A DNA stretch of 64,000 bases from Agapanthus africanus (lineage: Eukaryota > Streptophyta > Magnoliopsida > Asparagales > Amaryllidaceae): contig CM057346.1 in the NCBI GenBank assembly GCA_030015575.1, positions 113,999,899 through 114,063,898 on the forward strand. Reading direction: 5' to 3'. Shown in pieces: positions 1 to 11,227 of this stretch; positions within the stretch are counted from its first letter, which is position 1, and every line of letters starts with the position of its first letter. Both the position numbers and the translations under genes were made by a program. A model generated the notes under the pieces. That model saw only the letters and a program-made list of their open reading frames with translations. It was not told the DNA's origin and did no database searches.

Positions 1-390
1 GTAGTTTCTCGAAAGGTTATAAGCCACACATCGGCATGACTTATCGAGTTAGTGGTGTCTGACGATTCCACCCCCGGACTTGATATGCGACATATCAGAC
101 GAAGAGACCGGACTGTACGGTATATGTTGCTTATAGGCTCCATGGGAGTTTGGACAAGTTTGCTTGTTGATCTTCTATTCATTCAATACCTGGGTAGCCG
201 TTATGTCCAGCTAGTACCGCTGATGGCTTGTAGGTTTCTGAGGTGATCTTTACATACTGCTGAAGTATTGACGAGTCTTTAGAGTCCCACATAGAGGTTT
301 CCTAGCTCAAGCGAAATGAAATAGGGTATATATGGAGATATGTGCGGGAGCTTGATTAAATACGAGTATATGATACTGTATTCAAATCTA

Positions 391-740
391 GCATTTTCAT
401 ATCAGCCAGGTTATATATGATATAACTGGATTATTGAATCAAGTGTTGATTCAATAATTTGATTTATATATAGGTTTATACATATTTGATATTAGCCAGA
501 TTATATTTGATATATCTGGATTATTGAATCAAGTGTTGATTTAATAATTTGATATATATATATAAACTAATATTGAATATTAGCCAGTCGTATGTGATAT
601 TACCGGATTATTGAATCAAGTGTTGATTTAATAATTTGATATACATATATATATTTGATATTAGCCAGGTTATATATGATATAACCGGATTATTGAATCA
701 AGTGTTGATTTAATAAATTGATATATATATATATATATAT
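391..740 (+). repeat. Four-unit tandem repeat, each unit carrying two hairpins, inside LTR H
   Basis: Four copies of a unit of about 81-90 bases start near 404, 494, 582 and 663 (each marked by agccag). Every unit ends in a long hairpin with a gtg loop: arms at 430-442 and 446-458, 520-532 and 536-548, 607-619 and 623-635, 689-701 and 705-717. The first is a perfect 13-bp stem (arm ATTATTGAATCAA); the others differ by a G.U pair or one terminal mismatch. A second small hairpin (GGTTATA with TATAACC in unit 4) precedes it. The A LTRs have one such unit and the D LTRs two. Confidence 0.85.
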
Positions 741-792
741 AAACTAATATTAAGCTTACATAAGATTTTCTTCTCTTTATATATATGTATAT

Positions 793-823
<31 letters not shown>

Positions 824-830
824 GTATTTA
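718..830. repeat. AT-rich microsatellite
   Basis: Runs of alternating TA occupy about 720-742 and 778-825 inside LTR H, just after the hairpin array. They are simple-sequence repeats without coding content. Confidence 0.8.
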
Positions 831-930
831 TTTATTTTGTATCATAGTTGATGATACAAGAAACTAGGATGTGTGAGAATCACATTGAGTAAGGATATGA
901 TAAATATTTATGAAATAAATTAAATGAAGA

Positions 931-971
931 ATGAGTCATGGCTTTGGATGCTTGGAGAAGCCATGACTCAT
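931..971. other. Perfect 14-bp inverted repeat in LTR H
   Basis: The arm ATGAGTCATGGCTT at 931-944 pairs perfectly with 958-971 across a 13-nt loop, and GAAG/CTTC flanks extend it after a one-base bulge. The related A LTR has no hairpin with this sequence, but has a separated inverted pair around a CCATGG core at 15915-15931 and 16098-16114 (one mismatch). I cannot assign a function. Confidence 0.75.
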
Positions 972-1523
972 CTTCTATTCTTGGATTTATTCATAGATAT
1001 TTATCACACTCATCTTATCTCATCTTGAGATCTTATCTCTTTAGTTCATGGTTCATTCTCACCATCCATGTTCATCTTCTTCATCTCTTAACTTATTTTT
1101 TAGGGTTGAGAAAAAGAAATGAAAAGAGATAATTTTTGTGAGCAAAATTCCTACTTCATCAACCTACACTACTCTAGCCCTTTAGTATAGGTTGTTAACT
1201 TCACTAATACCTTGATTAGTGAAGTGTGAGCTTAAGTGAGAGTTGACTCAAGGTGGATCATTTTCGACAATGAAGACAACAAGCAATCTCTATCCTTTCA
1301 TCAAATGGAGTCAAAGAAGAGTTCTAGGGACTACTACTTGGAGGTTCAGAAGTGAAGGACTGGACTACAAAGGTTGTAGATACACTTCACTTAGATTAGA
1401 ACTTGTTTGCTTTGTTATAAAACCCAAATTCTCTAGTTCGATTTTTTTTAGTATATTTAGACCTCTAAAATTTTAAAATTGCATACTTGATACTCATAGA
1501 AACATAGTAGAGGTGCTAAGACA

Positions 1524-3357
1524 TACTTTCACAACCTTGCTTGATGGCCTTCTTGATCCTAGATGATCCACCCGAGAGAATATGGCTTAAACTTGCATCT
1601 GAAAAAGAAGCAACTAAACAAATTAGTTTGCTAATCTAGTTTGCTTAGATGATATAGAGATGTTTAGTAGTGTTTTTCTATTTCTAAACCCTATATTTCT
1701 CAACATATGAGAGGGTTAGGCTTTAAGGAAGAAGATGAACTCAAGAGAGGAAAGAGAACGACAAAGCTAGAATGATGGAAGAAAAATGGATAAATGGAAT
1801 ATCAAGCATTTCTTTTTTCAATAAATAATATCAACCATACTTGAATAGTTTTCCCAAATGAATAAATAAAAACAATATCCATGCTTCTCACTATGCTTGA
1901 TGCCACCTCACCCCTCCACCTCATTTTCTGTTTCAAATAAATAGAAAAATACATAATGAGGTGCCATCTTCTAGAAAGTATTTTGTATAAATACAAAATA
2001 CTTTCTATCGTGTATAAATACCCGTATTCATATCAAAATACGAATACCCAAGAGATAGAATAATACTAATAATATAATACTAGTATTAAATCAATACCTA
2101 ATTTAACAAACCGGCTTAATCCTAAGCCCGCTAGTATTATAATCCGTCCGATTAAATTTCGTGCAACTAGTTCACGTAAATAATTGGAACCTTGCACGTA
2201 TAAACATATGTCCTTTACATCGTTTCGCATGAACCAGGGAAACTCTCTATGTCGGATTCTAAAGACTTGACAGTACGCTAGAAGTGGGTTTGACCCTAAG
2301 CATGCCAGCGGCACTAGCTGTATGTAACGGCTACCCAGGTACCTGTCGAAAAGAAGGCTGATGAGCAACCTCAACCGAACCCCTACCGAGCCTATCCATG
2401 CCAATCTCCATACGGTTCAGTCTCTTCGTCTAAGAGTATGGCATACCGGGTCTAGGAAGTGGTAAACGTCAGACCCCTACTGACCTAATAAGCCGTGTCG
2501 ATGTGGCTCAGGACCGATCTGAGAAACTAATGATCCAACCATCAGTAAATCTCAACTATCTTGGCCAAGGTCTTATGTTCTGGCCAACCGGACACAATGC
2601 AATATCGACTCCCAATACTGAGAAAGACGAATCCCTGACAATCGCCCATTGCCTCCATGTGGCTCCGAACTGTACCCAACCAAAACCTATTTTCATGACT
2701 CAGTAGAGCCGTGGTAGGGTAGTGATCTAAGTACAATGGGAACTCACATGAGACAAATGACGATCTAAATTCTAAAGACTAGCCTGTACTCTTGTCACTT
2801 GAGAACCTCTATCTGACGATAGGTATAATACCATCTAGAGGCTCTCGGCAAGTCCGTAAAGTGTACTCACCACAGTAAGAACCTGTATACAATCTTAGGT
2901 GATCACACCAATGGCTGTGGGACTAACCACCCCCTCGTCGAGGTATAGAAACGTATACACAAGTCTACTCTAGAATATCGATGCTCGGTCTTGATACTCC
3001 TACAACTTGGGATATTTAAGGATGTGCTTACAGACTATCCATCCCCTACAAGTATGATCTCCATCTTAACGCTGGTAGTCAAGCAAAATCCTACGGGCTT
3101 TATCAACATGTATCATCTATATGTGATATCGAGTATAACATATACACTGGTTAAGATAAAGATAAACCAAGATAGTATACTACTGTAACGAGTCTTTATC
3201 AACATGTATAAGCAATATAAAGCAGTAAGAAAAAAATACACGTGTTCGGATCAAGACAACTCAAATAGTATACTATACAACTGAGCAAAACTGTCTTGTA
3301 CATACATATCTATAGCATCCTATACAATACAGGCCTCTAGGGCATACATATCCGACA
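1524..3357 (-). repeat. 3' LTR of copia C (left boundary approximate)
   Basis: Read on the minus strand, this LTR begins at 3357 with TGTCGGATATG and a block equivalent to the start of the A and D LTRs ('tgccctagaggcc'). It is preceded by the polypurine tract of C. Toward 1530 it carries the 3'-proximal block (cgggtggatc...) also seen at 16384 in A. The left end merges with LTR H in a head-to-head arrangement, so the exact end (about 1523-1535) is not resolved. No gene is visible. The matching 5' LTR is not in the window. Confidence 0.7.
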
Positions 3358-3370
3358 ATCTCCCACTTGC
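3358..3370 (-). promoter_or_regulatory. Polypurine tract of copia C
   Basis: On the minus strand the sequence GCAAGTGGGAGAT abuts the LTR. The same tract lies next to the 3' LTR in copias A (45471-45483), F and D, which fixes the 3' LTR boundary. In this family the tract primes plus-strand DNA synthesis. Confidence 0.85.
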
Positions 3371-3409
3371 ACTAAGGTCTGTAATTGGCATACCGAATAC
3401 CCAACGTTT

Positions 3410-5000
3410 GCTCTTGGGCGAGTTTTTGGCGTATCGCATACCCAATATCTCAAAAAGTTGCTTGTGCTGTGCTTGGGGAGGGCCTTGGTAAATAGATCCA
3501 CCGTGTTGTCTTTTGTATCTACTCTCCAGACCTTTATCTCCCGGTGATCTATGATCTCCCTGATCAGGTGATACCTCTCAAGATGTGTTTGGATTTCTGA
3601 TAGGACTGTGGTTCCTTCACTAAAGCCATAGCCCCATTGTTATCGCAATACAAAGGTATTGGATTAACAATGGACGGAACCACCTCAAGTTCAGTAATGA
3701 ACTTATTTATCCAGACCGCTTCTTTTGTGGCATCATTGGCAGCAATGTATTCATCCTCCATCGTCGTGTCTGCGACGGTGTCCTGTTTGGAGCTCTTCCA
3801 ACAGACCGCCCCTTCGTTGAGGGTAAACACAAAACCCGAGATAGACTTGCTATCATTCTTATCACTTTGGAAGCTTAAGTCGGTAAAGGACTCGACCTGG
3901 AGGTCTCCATTACTGTAAACCAAGAACAACTCCTTAGTCCTTCTTAGATACTTAAGAATGTTCTTTACAGCAGTCCAATGATCTGTACCTGGGTTCAACT
4001 GATACTGGCTCACCACGCTAAGCGCGTATGCTACATCTGGTAAGATACATAACATCATATACATTATAGATCTTACCGCCGAAGCGTGGGGTATAATGCT
4101 TATGAGAGCCCTCTCTTCATCATTCATGGGAGACATCTCTTCAGAGAGGGTGATTCCGTGTAGAGCGGGTATATTACCACGCTTGGAATTTTCCATACTA
4201 AATCTCTTCAGTATGGTCTCTATGTACCTGGATTGTGAAAGTCCTAACAATCTCTTAAATCTATCTCAGTAGATCTTAATCCCCAGAAAGTAAGAGGCAT
4301 CACCCATGTCTTTCATGGAGAACTTTTGTGACAAGAACAGCTTGACCGATTGCAGCATAGTAATGTCATTTCCTATCAAGAGAATGCCATCCACGTACAA
4401 GACTAGGAATATGACAGTTCTTCCTACAATCTTCTTGTAGATACATAGCTCATCCTCATTTTTGGTGAAGTCAAATTCCTTGACTGTCTTATCAAAACAG
4501 ATGTTCCAGCTCTGTGATACCTGCTTTAATTCATAAATAGATTTAAGCAACTTGCACATCTTCTCGCAGCTCCCATTGTCTATGAATCCCTCTGGTTGAT
4601 CCATATAAACACGCTCGTCTAAACATCCATTTAGAAAATCCGTTTTTATGTCCATCTACCAGATATCATAGTCATAGAAGGCAGCAATGACATGTAAGAT
4701 CCGAATGGATTTCAACATAGCCTCTGGAGAAAAGGTTTCGTCATAGTCCACTCCTGGTCTTTGACGAAAACCTTTTGCAACAAGTCTATCCTTATAGGTT
4801 TCCATCTGTCCATCTACACCAATCTTCTTTTTGAAGATCCACTTCCATTCAACGGGTTTTACCCCAAGAGGAGCAACATCCAAAGTCCAAACTTTGTTGG
4901 TGTACATGGACTCCATTTCGGATCGCGTAGCATCCAGCCATTTTACATAGTCCTTACCGGTAATGGCCTGCTTGAAACTATTGTTATCATCATCTTCCAA
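3410..5000 (-). pseudogene. Copia C reverse transcriptase and RNase H, broken
   Basis: The conceptual protein runs from a linker (about 5000) through the Ty1/copia reverse transcriptase to RNase H, ending near 3410. It is colinear with copia A Pol. Stops or shifts fall near 5000, 4655 (after YDYDIW) and 4250-4266. The catalytic motif at 4386-4397 reads Tyr-Val-Asp-Gly, so one of the two catalytic aspartates is lost. The RNase H part (3564-4250) keeps the SFQSDK, MEDEYIA and YCDNNGAMA motifs, though MEDEYIA differs from the MEAEYIA seen in A and D. The C-terminal remnant VDTKDNTVD is in another frame. The enzyme copied element RNA into DNA; this copy cannot. Confidence 0.9.
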
Positions 5001-6473
5001 GATGCAATCCTTTCAATACCTATCTATGAGAAAACTGTAGTATCTCTCGGACGGATGAGAAATCCTACTAGATCTGCGGAGTGGCTGAGCTTCGTCCGGG
5101 ATTATTGAATCCTGAGGTTCTACCAAATCTTCAGTTTCAGTTTGTGGTTCCAGAATTTCTTCTAGTTCTACCGTGCTCCCACTAATTTCTATTGCAAGAA
5201 ATTCCATTTCTAAGAAAACGGCATGCTGAGCAACAAACACCTTCTGTTCTTTGGTGTGGTTGAACAGATATCCATAACCATTCTTTGGATATCTCATAAA
5301 CTTACATAGAACTGACCGTGCCTATATTTTTCTGGATTATACTTTTTAACGTAAGCTGGAAAACCCCATATCTTAAATATTTCTAGATATGGCCTTTTAC
5401 CATTCAATATTTCGAATAATGTCTTAGGTTCAGATTAGGATGTAACATTATTCAATAAATATGCTGCTGTCTGAAGCGCATGTCCCCATAATGAAATAGG
5501 CAGATCCGCACTACATATCTTAGAGCTAACCATGTCCAATAGGATACGGTTCCTCCACTCCGATACACCGTTATGCTGTAGTGTATACGGAGGAGTAAGC
5601 TGAGAGAGAATACCATTCTCTTTTTGGTATTCTAGGAATTCCATACTTATGTTCTCCCTTCCTCTATCAGATCGGAGGATCTTGATACTTTTTCCATACT
5701 GGTTCTCTACTTCGTTTCAGTATTCTTTGAATTTCTCAAATGCTTTCAGATTTGTGTTTTAAAAGATACACATATCCGAACTAAGAGAGATCGTCAGTGA
5801 ATGTGATGAAGTATGAGAACCTACCTCTTGCATGTATAGAAATCAGACCATACACACCACTGTGTATGAGTCTCGGAAGCTCTGCAGTTCTTTCTCCGTA
5901 TCCCGTAAACAAAGTTTTGGTCATCTTTCCTTCGAGACAGGACTAGAAAGTTTTATAAGATGAAAATTTGAACGAATTCAGAAATCCATCCTTATGCAAC
6001 TTACCTAGTCTTTTCTCATTGATATGATCAAGTCTACAATGCCACAAGTAGATTTCATTCATATATGAACACTTCCTCTTGCATGTGTTTTGTATATTGA
6101 AATCTGTGTTTTGATTAAGAACATTGATACCATTACAAAGTATACCTTCTGCTACCAATAACTGATTAAGTTTAATGTTCATGATATTTCTATCTAGAAC
6201 AAAATTATATCCATCTTTATCAAGTAAAGAAACTGATATAATATTGCAGAGCATAGAAGGTATATAGTAACAATAGTTCAAAATCAATATGTTTCCCCTT
6301 AGCAACACAAGGTGATATTCGTTGACGACAGCAGCATCAACTTATTCCCCGTTCCCTACTCTGAGGGACATATCACCCGATCCAACAATTCTACTTTTTC
6401 TCAGTCCTTATAATAAATTATAGATATGAGATCCTGATCCGGCATCTAGTACCCAGGAGATAGGATTGACCGA
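5001..6473 (-). pseudogene. Copia C protease and integrase, broken
   Basis: Read leftward from the insertion point of gypsy B, the frame starts in the protease active-site region (LDAGSGSH, with Ala where A and D have Thr), followed soon by a stop. The pre-integrase zinc-binding region is at 5943-6308 (LWHCRLDHINEKRL). The integrase core is in several frames, with SERT-type sequence degraded to VSEWRNR around 5435-5644. The C-terminal integrase part and acidic linker are at 5013-5297. At least four stops or shifts break it. The protein continues 5' in the gag stub at 49928-50140, beyond gypsy B. Confidence 0.88.
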
Positions 6474-9400
6474 TGTCACGCCCCGCTTCCCAAAGTACGC
6501 TAAAAGGCACATGACATAGCCAACCATGCTACCTGTGGATAGGAAGAAATCCTTCCACAGTCACATTACGGCTGTAGAGATATCAAGAACAGGAAAGTAA
6601 ACTAAACTATCTAGTACATGTCCATGAGCCAGAATAAATGAGTCAAGAAATGATAATATGCGGAAGCAAAAGATACGATAAATGGAACACCTGGATGTGA
6701 AACTACATACCGACAGGAACCTCACCGCTCGGTCTAACAGCGACAATACTCCTGAACAGTCTGCAACAGAGGTAGAAGGATCTGGGCCATGCAAAACCCA
6801 GATGTCAGCGCGTCATAACATCAATCAATAAATATAAACAGGGTAACAGGCAATACAACTATAATCATGAATGAAAAGCAGGTGTAACAGTAAGGTAAAT
6901 CATAGCAGTGAAGGGTAGTGTGCAGTGAGTAAACTAAACTGTTTTATTGGGTTATCTATTCTAAAGTCTTTGAAATCAATTTGATGAATCATCGATGTAA
7001 CTCAATAGTATCCCGTGCATGCCCAAACCACAGTCTACAGACTCTCGGGCTGAAATCGAGACGTGCCGCTAAGCAGTAAAAGGTAGCAAGTACAGACGTG
7101 TGATGTCAACATCATCACTCTGGGGCTGGCCTAGCCCGTAAGACTTATCAGAACAGGTATCGAACTGTCGAGTTACAAATCAGGTTTCATCATTGATTTC
7201 CCCATACCCCCAAGTTATATGTGTATGTCAAGTCAGGTATTCAGTAATCAAGAACTAATGCCAACACAGGATCAGGTAAGAGTAGGTTTGTCTGGATAGA
7301 CAACAGGAACGGTCCATGAGGACTACATGTCAGGTTTGTTGGCATTAGACACGAGATCAAGTAACGGGTCAAGCCATGGTACATCAGATCGAGTCAAGTA
7401 GTGTACGGTACCATGTCGGGTCAAGTAATATGTGTAGCAAGTCATGTCAGGGTATACCAGATATCATGTGGGTGCTCATAAACTGCTAGCATAATCATGG
7501 TTATAAGTAATCAAGCATTGTTATCAACAACATAATCTAAGCAATGAATTAAACAATAAAGCAGATTCAATTAATTAGCAGTACAGTTATCAGTTGTGGT
7601 TCAGAGACGGTTTCAATATTATATGAATACAGGGTGACATTCATGGCCGTTAAATCATGTTAACAAATATTAAGAATTTCCAGGGATGCAGTAATCTATA
7701 AATAGGTTCACTGGATGAAGTCGCAGCTAAAACAGGTTTAAATGCGCACAAGTGTCCGATGGATTAAAACTATAGAAAGATACCATAGGCTATGTCAAAA
7801 TGTGATTAAGCATATGATTGTGGTTATGAGATTAACATTTAAATGTGATCATGTATGCAATAATTACCTTTCGAGTTCTAGATCTAAAATAATATAAACC
7901 GATGCAAATGGAACATCGAAATGATATAAAACGATGCATGGGGTACTATATTTAAACTACAGGTATTAGAATATGTATAAAATGATTTAAATAGCATGTA
8001 GCAAGATTAACTTGCCTCGACGGGTCGCGAAACGGAAAACGGAACGTTACGCGTCGGCGGGGAAAAATCGCGACGCGTGCACGGTTCACGGAACGAACCC
8101 AAATGACGAACAGTGGAGTCACACGGGTCGGAGGTACCTGCTGGGTCGTCAGAAATGTCGTCGGCACCATCGGATTCCGGCCACAAGGAAAACAGTAAAT
8201 CCAGTGTACACTAAAGATACTACAGGAAATGCAAAGCTAATCGACAGAGATCGAAGGATATAGAGGAAGGAACTTACCTACTGGATTGTAGAAGGATGGC
8301 TGCGTCGTTGGCGTGTCATCGACGGAGCTCCGGCGATCTATAGAGGATTCAAATATTCAGCAGAGCGAAAACTTAAGATGAAAAGAGAGAAAGAAGAAGA
8401 AGAGGACGGTTGCTTACGGGGTTTGGGAGACGGCTGTGCTAACCAAGGTGGGTGGTCGTCGGCAATGATCGCCGGCGAGATCACGGCAAGTCGACAGATT
8501 CCAAGTTGCAGGGAAAGATAGCTCGGCTAGGGTTTTACGTTTGGTGGGGGTTACGTTGCAGGGTTGGGTGCTCGGGGAAACTGCATCGGGAAAGAGCAGA
8601 GGAAGAGGAAGGTGGTGACGGCGAGAAGAGAGAGTCGGCGGCGACAAGATGGGCTGAGGCTGCCGGGTCGGTTATGGGTGTGCACAGGGGAGAGAGAAAA
8701 GTGAAAAAAGATGAAGACGGGGAGGAGGAGATTGAGAAGAAGAAGAAGAGATGGAGATGGCGACGAGGAAGAGGCAGCTAGGGCAACGGCGAGAGGAGAC
8801 GAGGCGGCTAGGGCTTTATCTGCGATGACTTTAAGAGAAGGAGGCGCGAGGTTTTAAAAGAGAAGAAGAAGGGAAACGTGAAGGGAGGTGACCGTAAGCG
8901 AGGCGGTGAAGAGATCCGAGAAGCGAACGGTGTTCACGAGAGGAGAGAGAGAGAGCACGAGGGGAGAGAGAAAGGAGAAGGAGGGAGAGAGGGGGAGAGA
9001 GCTGCGGAGGAGAGAGGAAGAGAGAAGAGAGAGAAAGAGAAGGAGAAAGGAGAGAGATAGAGAGAGACGGTGGGGCCCAGGGGTTTAAATGAATTGCTCT
9101 GATTGGCTCATGGCCGAATAAAAGAAAAAAGAAAGATTTGTGGGGAATAAAAGAGAGAGAAGAAATAAAGAAGGGAGAGATGGGTCCCAGGGAAAAGAAA
9201 TGGAGATTTCTGATTGGTTGAAAACTATAGTACAGAGATAGTAGAGAAGGAGGAAATCTGTGTAGTTAAAGAAAAATAATTTTAAAAGGTTTTTAAAAAT
9301 CGTTTTAAGCAATTTGATGAACTAAAAGATTTTTGGAAATAAATTTTAAAATTCAAACATTTGAATTTTAGCGGGATGTAAAATATTTCAGAAAAGCGCC

Positions 9401-9822
9401 CGGGTCGGGTCCAAAATTTTGAATTGGAAATATAGAAATTATTAGCAAGTTCCAAAAATTTAAATGAAGGATTAGGTAACAGAAATGCACACCCCTAAGA
9501 ACGGACGCACGTACGTGCGCGTAGTCATCCAAACGCGTCCGTTTCACTAAACGGGATGAAAACACAGTGCAAGGACGCTACCACAGGATTATGGTTATCA
9601 AGCAGGCCATGTCATGTATTTTTAGATTATTTTTAGGGACTTAAATTGTTATATAAAAAATATGTGATGTTAGGGTAGTCCATAGCTATAAAGCAACAAG
9701 CTCAAGAAAGCGGGTCGAATATAAGTAAACTACCATTCGCAACAAAACACAGTAAACGAATTAAACACCACAAACCACGCATACGGCAACAGAAATTGGT
9801 ATAACTGGACTCAGTTGTTACA
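6474..9822 (-). repeat. 3' LTR of gypsy B
   Basis: This 3349-bp LTR matches the split LTR at 13526-14535 and 47588-49922 almost base for base, with scattered substitutions. The frame at 8012-8263 recurs in both copies and reflects LTR identity, not a gene. A long purine-rich tract lies near 8880-9075. No gene is supported anywhere in it. Confidence 0.92.
8690..9080. repeat. Purine (GA)-rich low-complexity tract in gypsy B LTR
   Basis: The plus strand is almost pure A and G, with repeated gaga runs; in the minus-strand transcript this is a CT-rich tract. An equivalent tract lies at 48960-49170 in the other LTR. Open frames here (many Arg, Glu, Lys codons) are composition artefacts. GAGA/CT repeats occur in plant promoters and 5' leaders, so a regulatory role in the element is possible but not shown. 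Confidence 0.8.
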
Positions 9823-9904
9823 TTATACCCAACTACAAAAAGAATTTCATCCTCGAAATTCCAAGAACACAAAAAGAATAAACGACCAATAACTACAAGA
9901 AAAG

Positions 9905-11227
9905 ATGGGGAAACTTCTGCCGGATTTCATCTTCTCGTTCCCAGGTGGACTCTCCATGCGAGCGACTACCCTAAGAAACAAGTACAAGAGGGATAACCTT
10001 GTTCTTAAGAACCTTTTCCCCTCGATCGACAATTTCAACCGGTCACTCCTCAAAAGTCAAGTCTTCACGTACCGTCAGCTCCGAATGATCCAACACATGT
10101 ATTTCATCTTGAACATACTTACGGAGTTGAGATACATGAACCACATCGTGCACATTTGCCAAGGATTGCGGTAATGCCAAACGATACGCTACCTCACCAA
10201 CACGCTCCAAGATCTCAAAGGGTCCAACGAATCGAGGACTGAGCTTTTCTCGACTTCCAAAACGAATCACCACTCTAGTCGGTGATATCTTCAAGAATAC
10301 CAAATCACCCACGGCGAACTCTAGAGGTCTACTCAACGTATCTGCCCAACTCTTCCGTCTTTCTTGAGCTGATTTCATATGGTTTCTAATAGTGTTAACC
10401 TTTTCTACTGTCTGCATAACCAAATCTGGTCCCAACAATCTTCGTTCACCGACATCGTCCCAACAAAAAGGTGAACGGAATTTGCGACCATACAAAACTT
10501 CAAATGGAGCCATCTGAATAGTTTCCTGGAAACTGTTGTTATAAGAAAACTCCACCAAATGTAGATGATCCTCCCAAGAACCCTTGAAGTCCAACATGCA
10601 CGCTCTCAACATATCTTCAAGAATTTGGATCGTTCTCTCCGACTGGCCATCAGTTTGAGGATGATAAGCTGTGCTAAACTTCAATCGAGTCCCCAAACTT
10701 TCCTGTAAACTCCTCCAGAAGTGTGATAAGAACCAAGTGTCCCGATCGGACACGATGCTCACCGGTACTCCATGCAACCTTACAATCTTCTTCATGTACC
10801 GCTCTGCCAAAGTTTCTGTTGATTGACCAATCCGAAAAGGAATAAAATGAGCTGCCTTGGTCAAACGATCAACAATCACCCATACAGCATTGTTGCCTTT
10901 TGGACTCCGCGGTAGAGCTATCACGAAATCCATGGTTATATGTTCCCACATCTACTGAGGAATCGGAAGTGGTTGCAATAAACCAGCAACCCTTTGATGT
11001 TCAGCCTTAACTTGCTGACACACCAAGCACTTTACCACAAAGCGAGCGATCTCCCATTTCATACCTTCCCACCAGAAATGCTGTCGTAAGTCTCGGTACA
11101 TCTTCGTGCCTCCTGGATGTACGGAATAAGCTGAACTGTATGCATCTTTCATAAGCTCTTCGCGAATATCTCCCTTTGGCACACACAAATGGCTACCATA
11201 CCTCAACGAACCATCTTCGTGGATCAA
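9905..11227 (-). pseudogene. Gypsy B integrase with chromodomain remnant
   Basis: The zinc-binding part (10952-11227) contains VHPGGTKMYRD and CLVCQQ. The core (10043-10951) shows MDFVIALPR, VSDRDTWF and DGQSERT, so the three acidic catalytic positions remain. The GPF/Y module (RFVGPFEI) follows. After a stop at 10043 a chromodomain-like tail continues in frame to about 9905 (NKVIPL, ESTWEREDEIRQKFPHLF), with an internal stop. A TAG near 10952 separates the zinc finger from the core. Integrase inserts the DNA copy; chromodomains of such elements bind chromatin marks. The copy is non-functional as it stands. Confidence 0.9.

Larger units (their letters stand above)
1..1523 (+). mobile_element. 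LTR fragment of a Ty1/copia element (H), 5' end outside the window
   Basis: The window opens inside a plus-strand long terminal repeat. Its blocks match, in order, the LTR of copia A from about 15291: the stretch around a 'gagaccggactgtacgg' block, the address of the fragment-end 'aggagtt/aggttt cctag' block, a hairpin region, then a 3' end resembling the last 150 bases of the A and D LTRs (a ctacaaaggtt motif near 1366, ending ggtgctaagaca near 1523). It contains no credible gene; the short open frames are chance. The 3' boundary is uncertain because the next sequence is a related LTR in the opposite orientation. No partner LTR is visible. Confidence 0.65.

Noticed and set aside
391..740. 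CRISPR-like repeat array
   Set aside because: The repeats are contiguous with no unique spacers of even length and lie in a plant LTR; they are a minisatellite of LTR hairpins.
8690..9088. Arg/Glu/Lys-rich open frames
   Set aside because: They are produced by the GA-rich tract in any frame, not by a gene.
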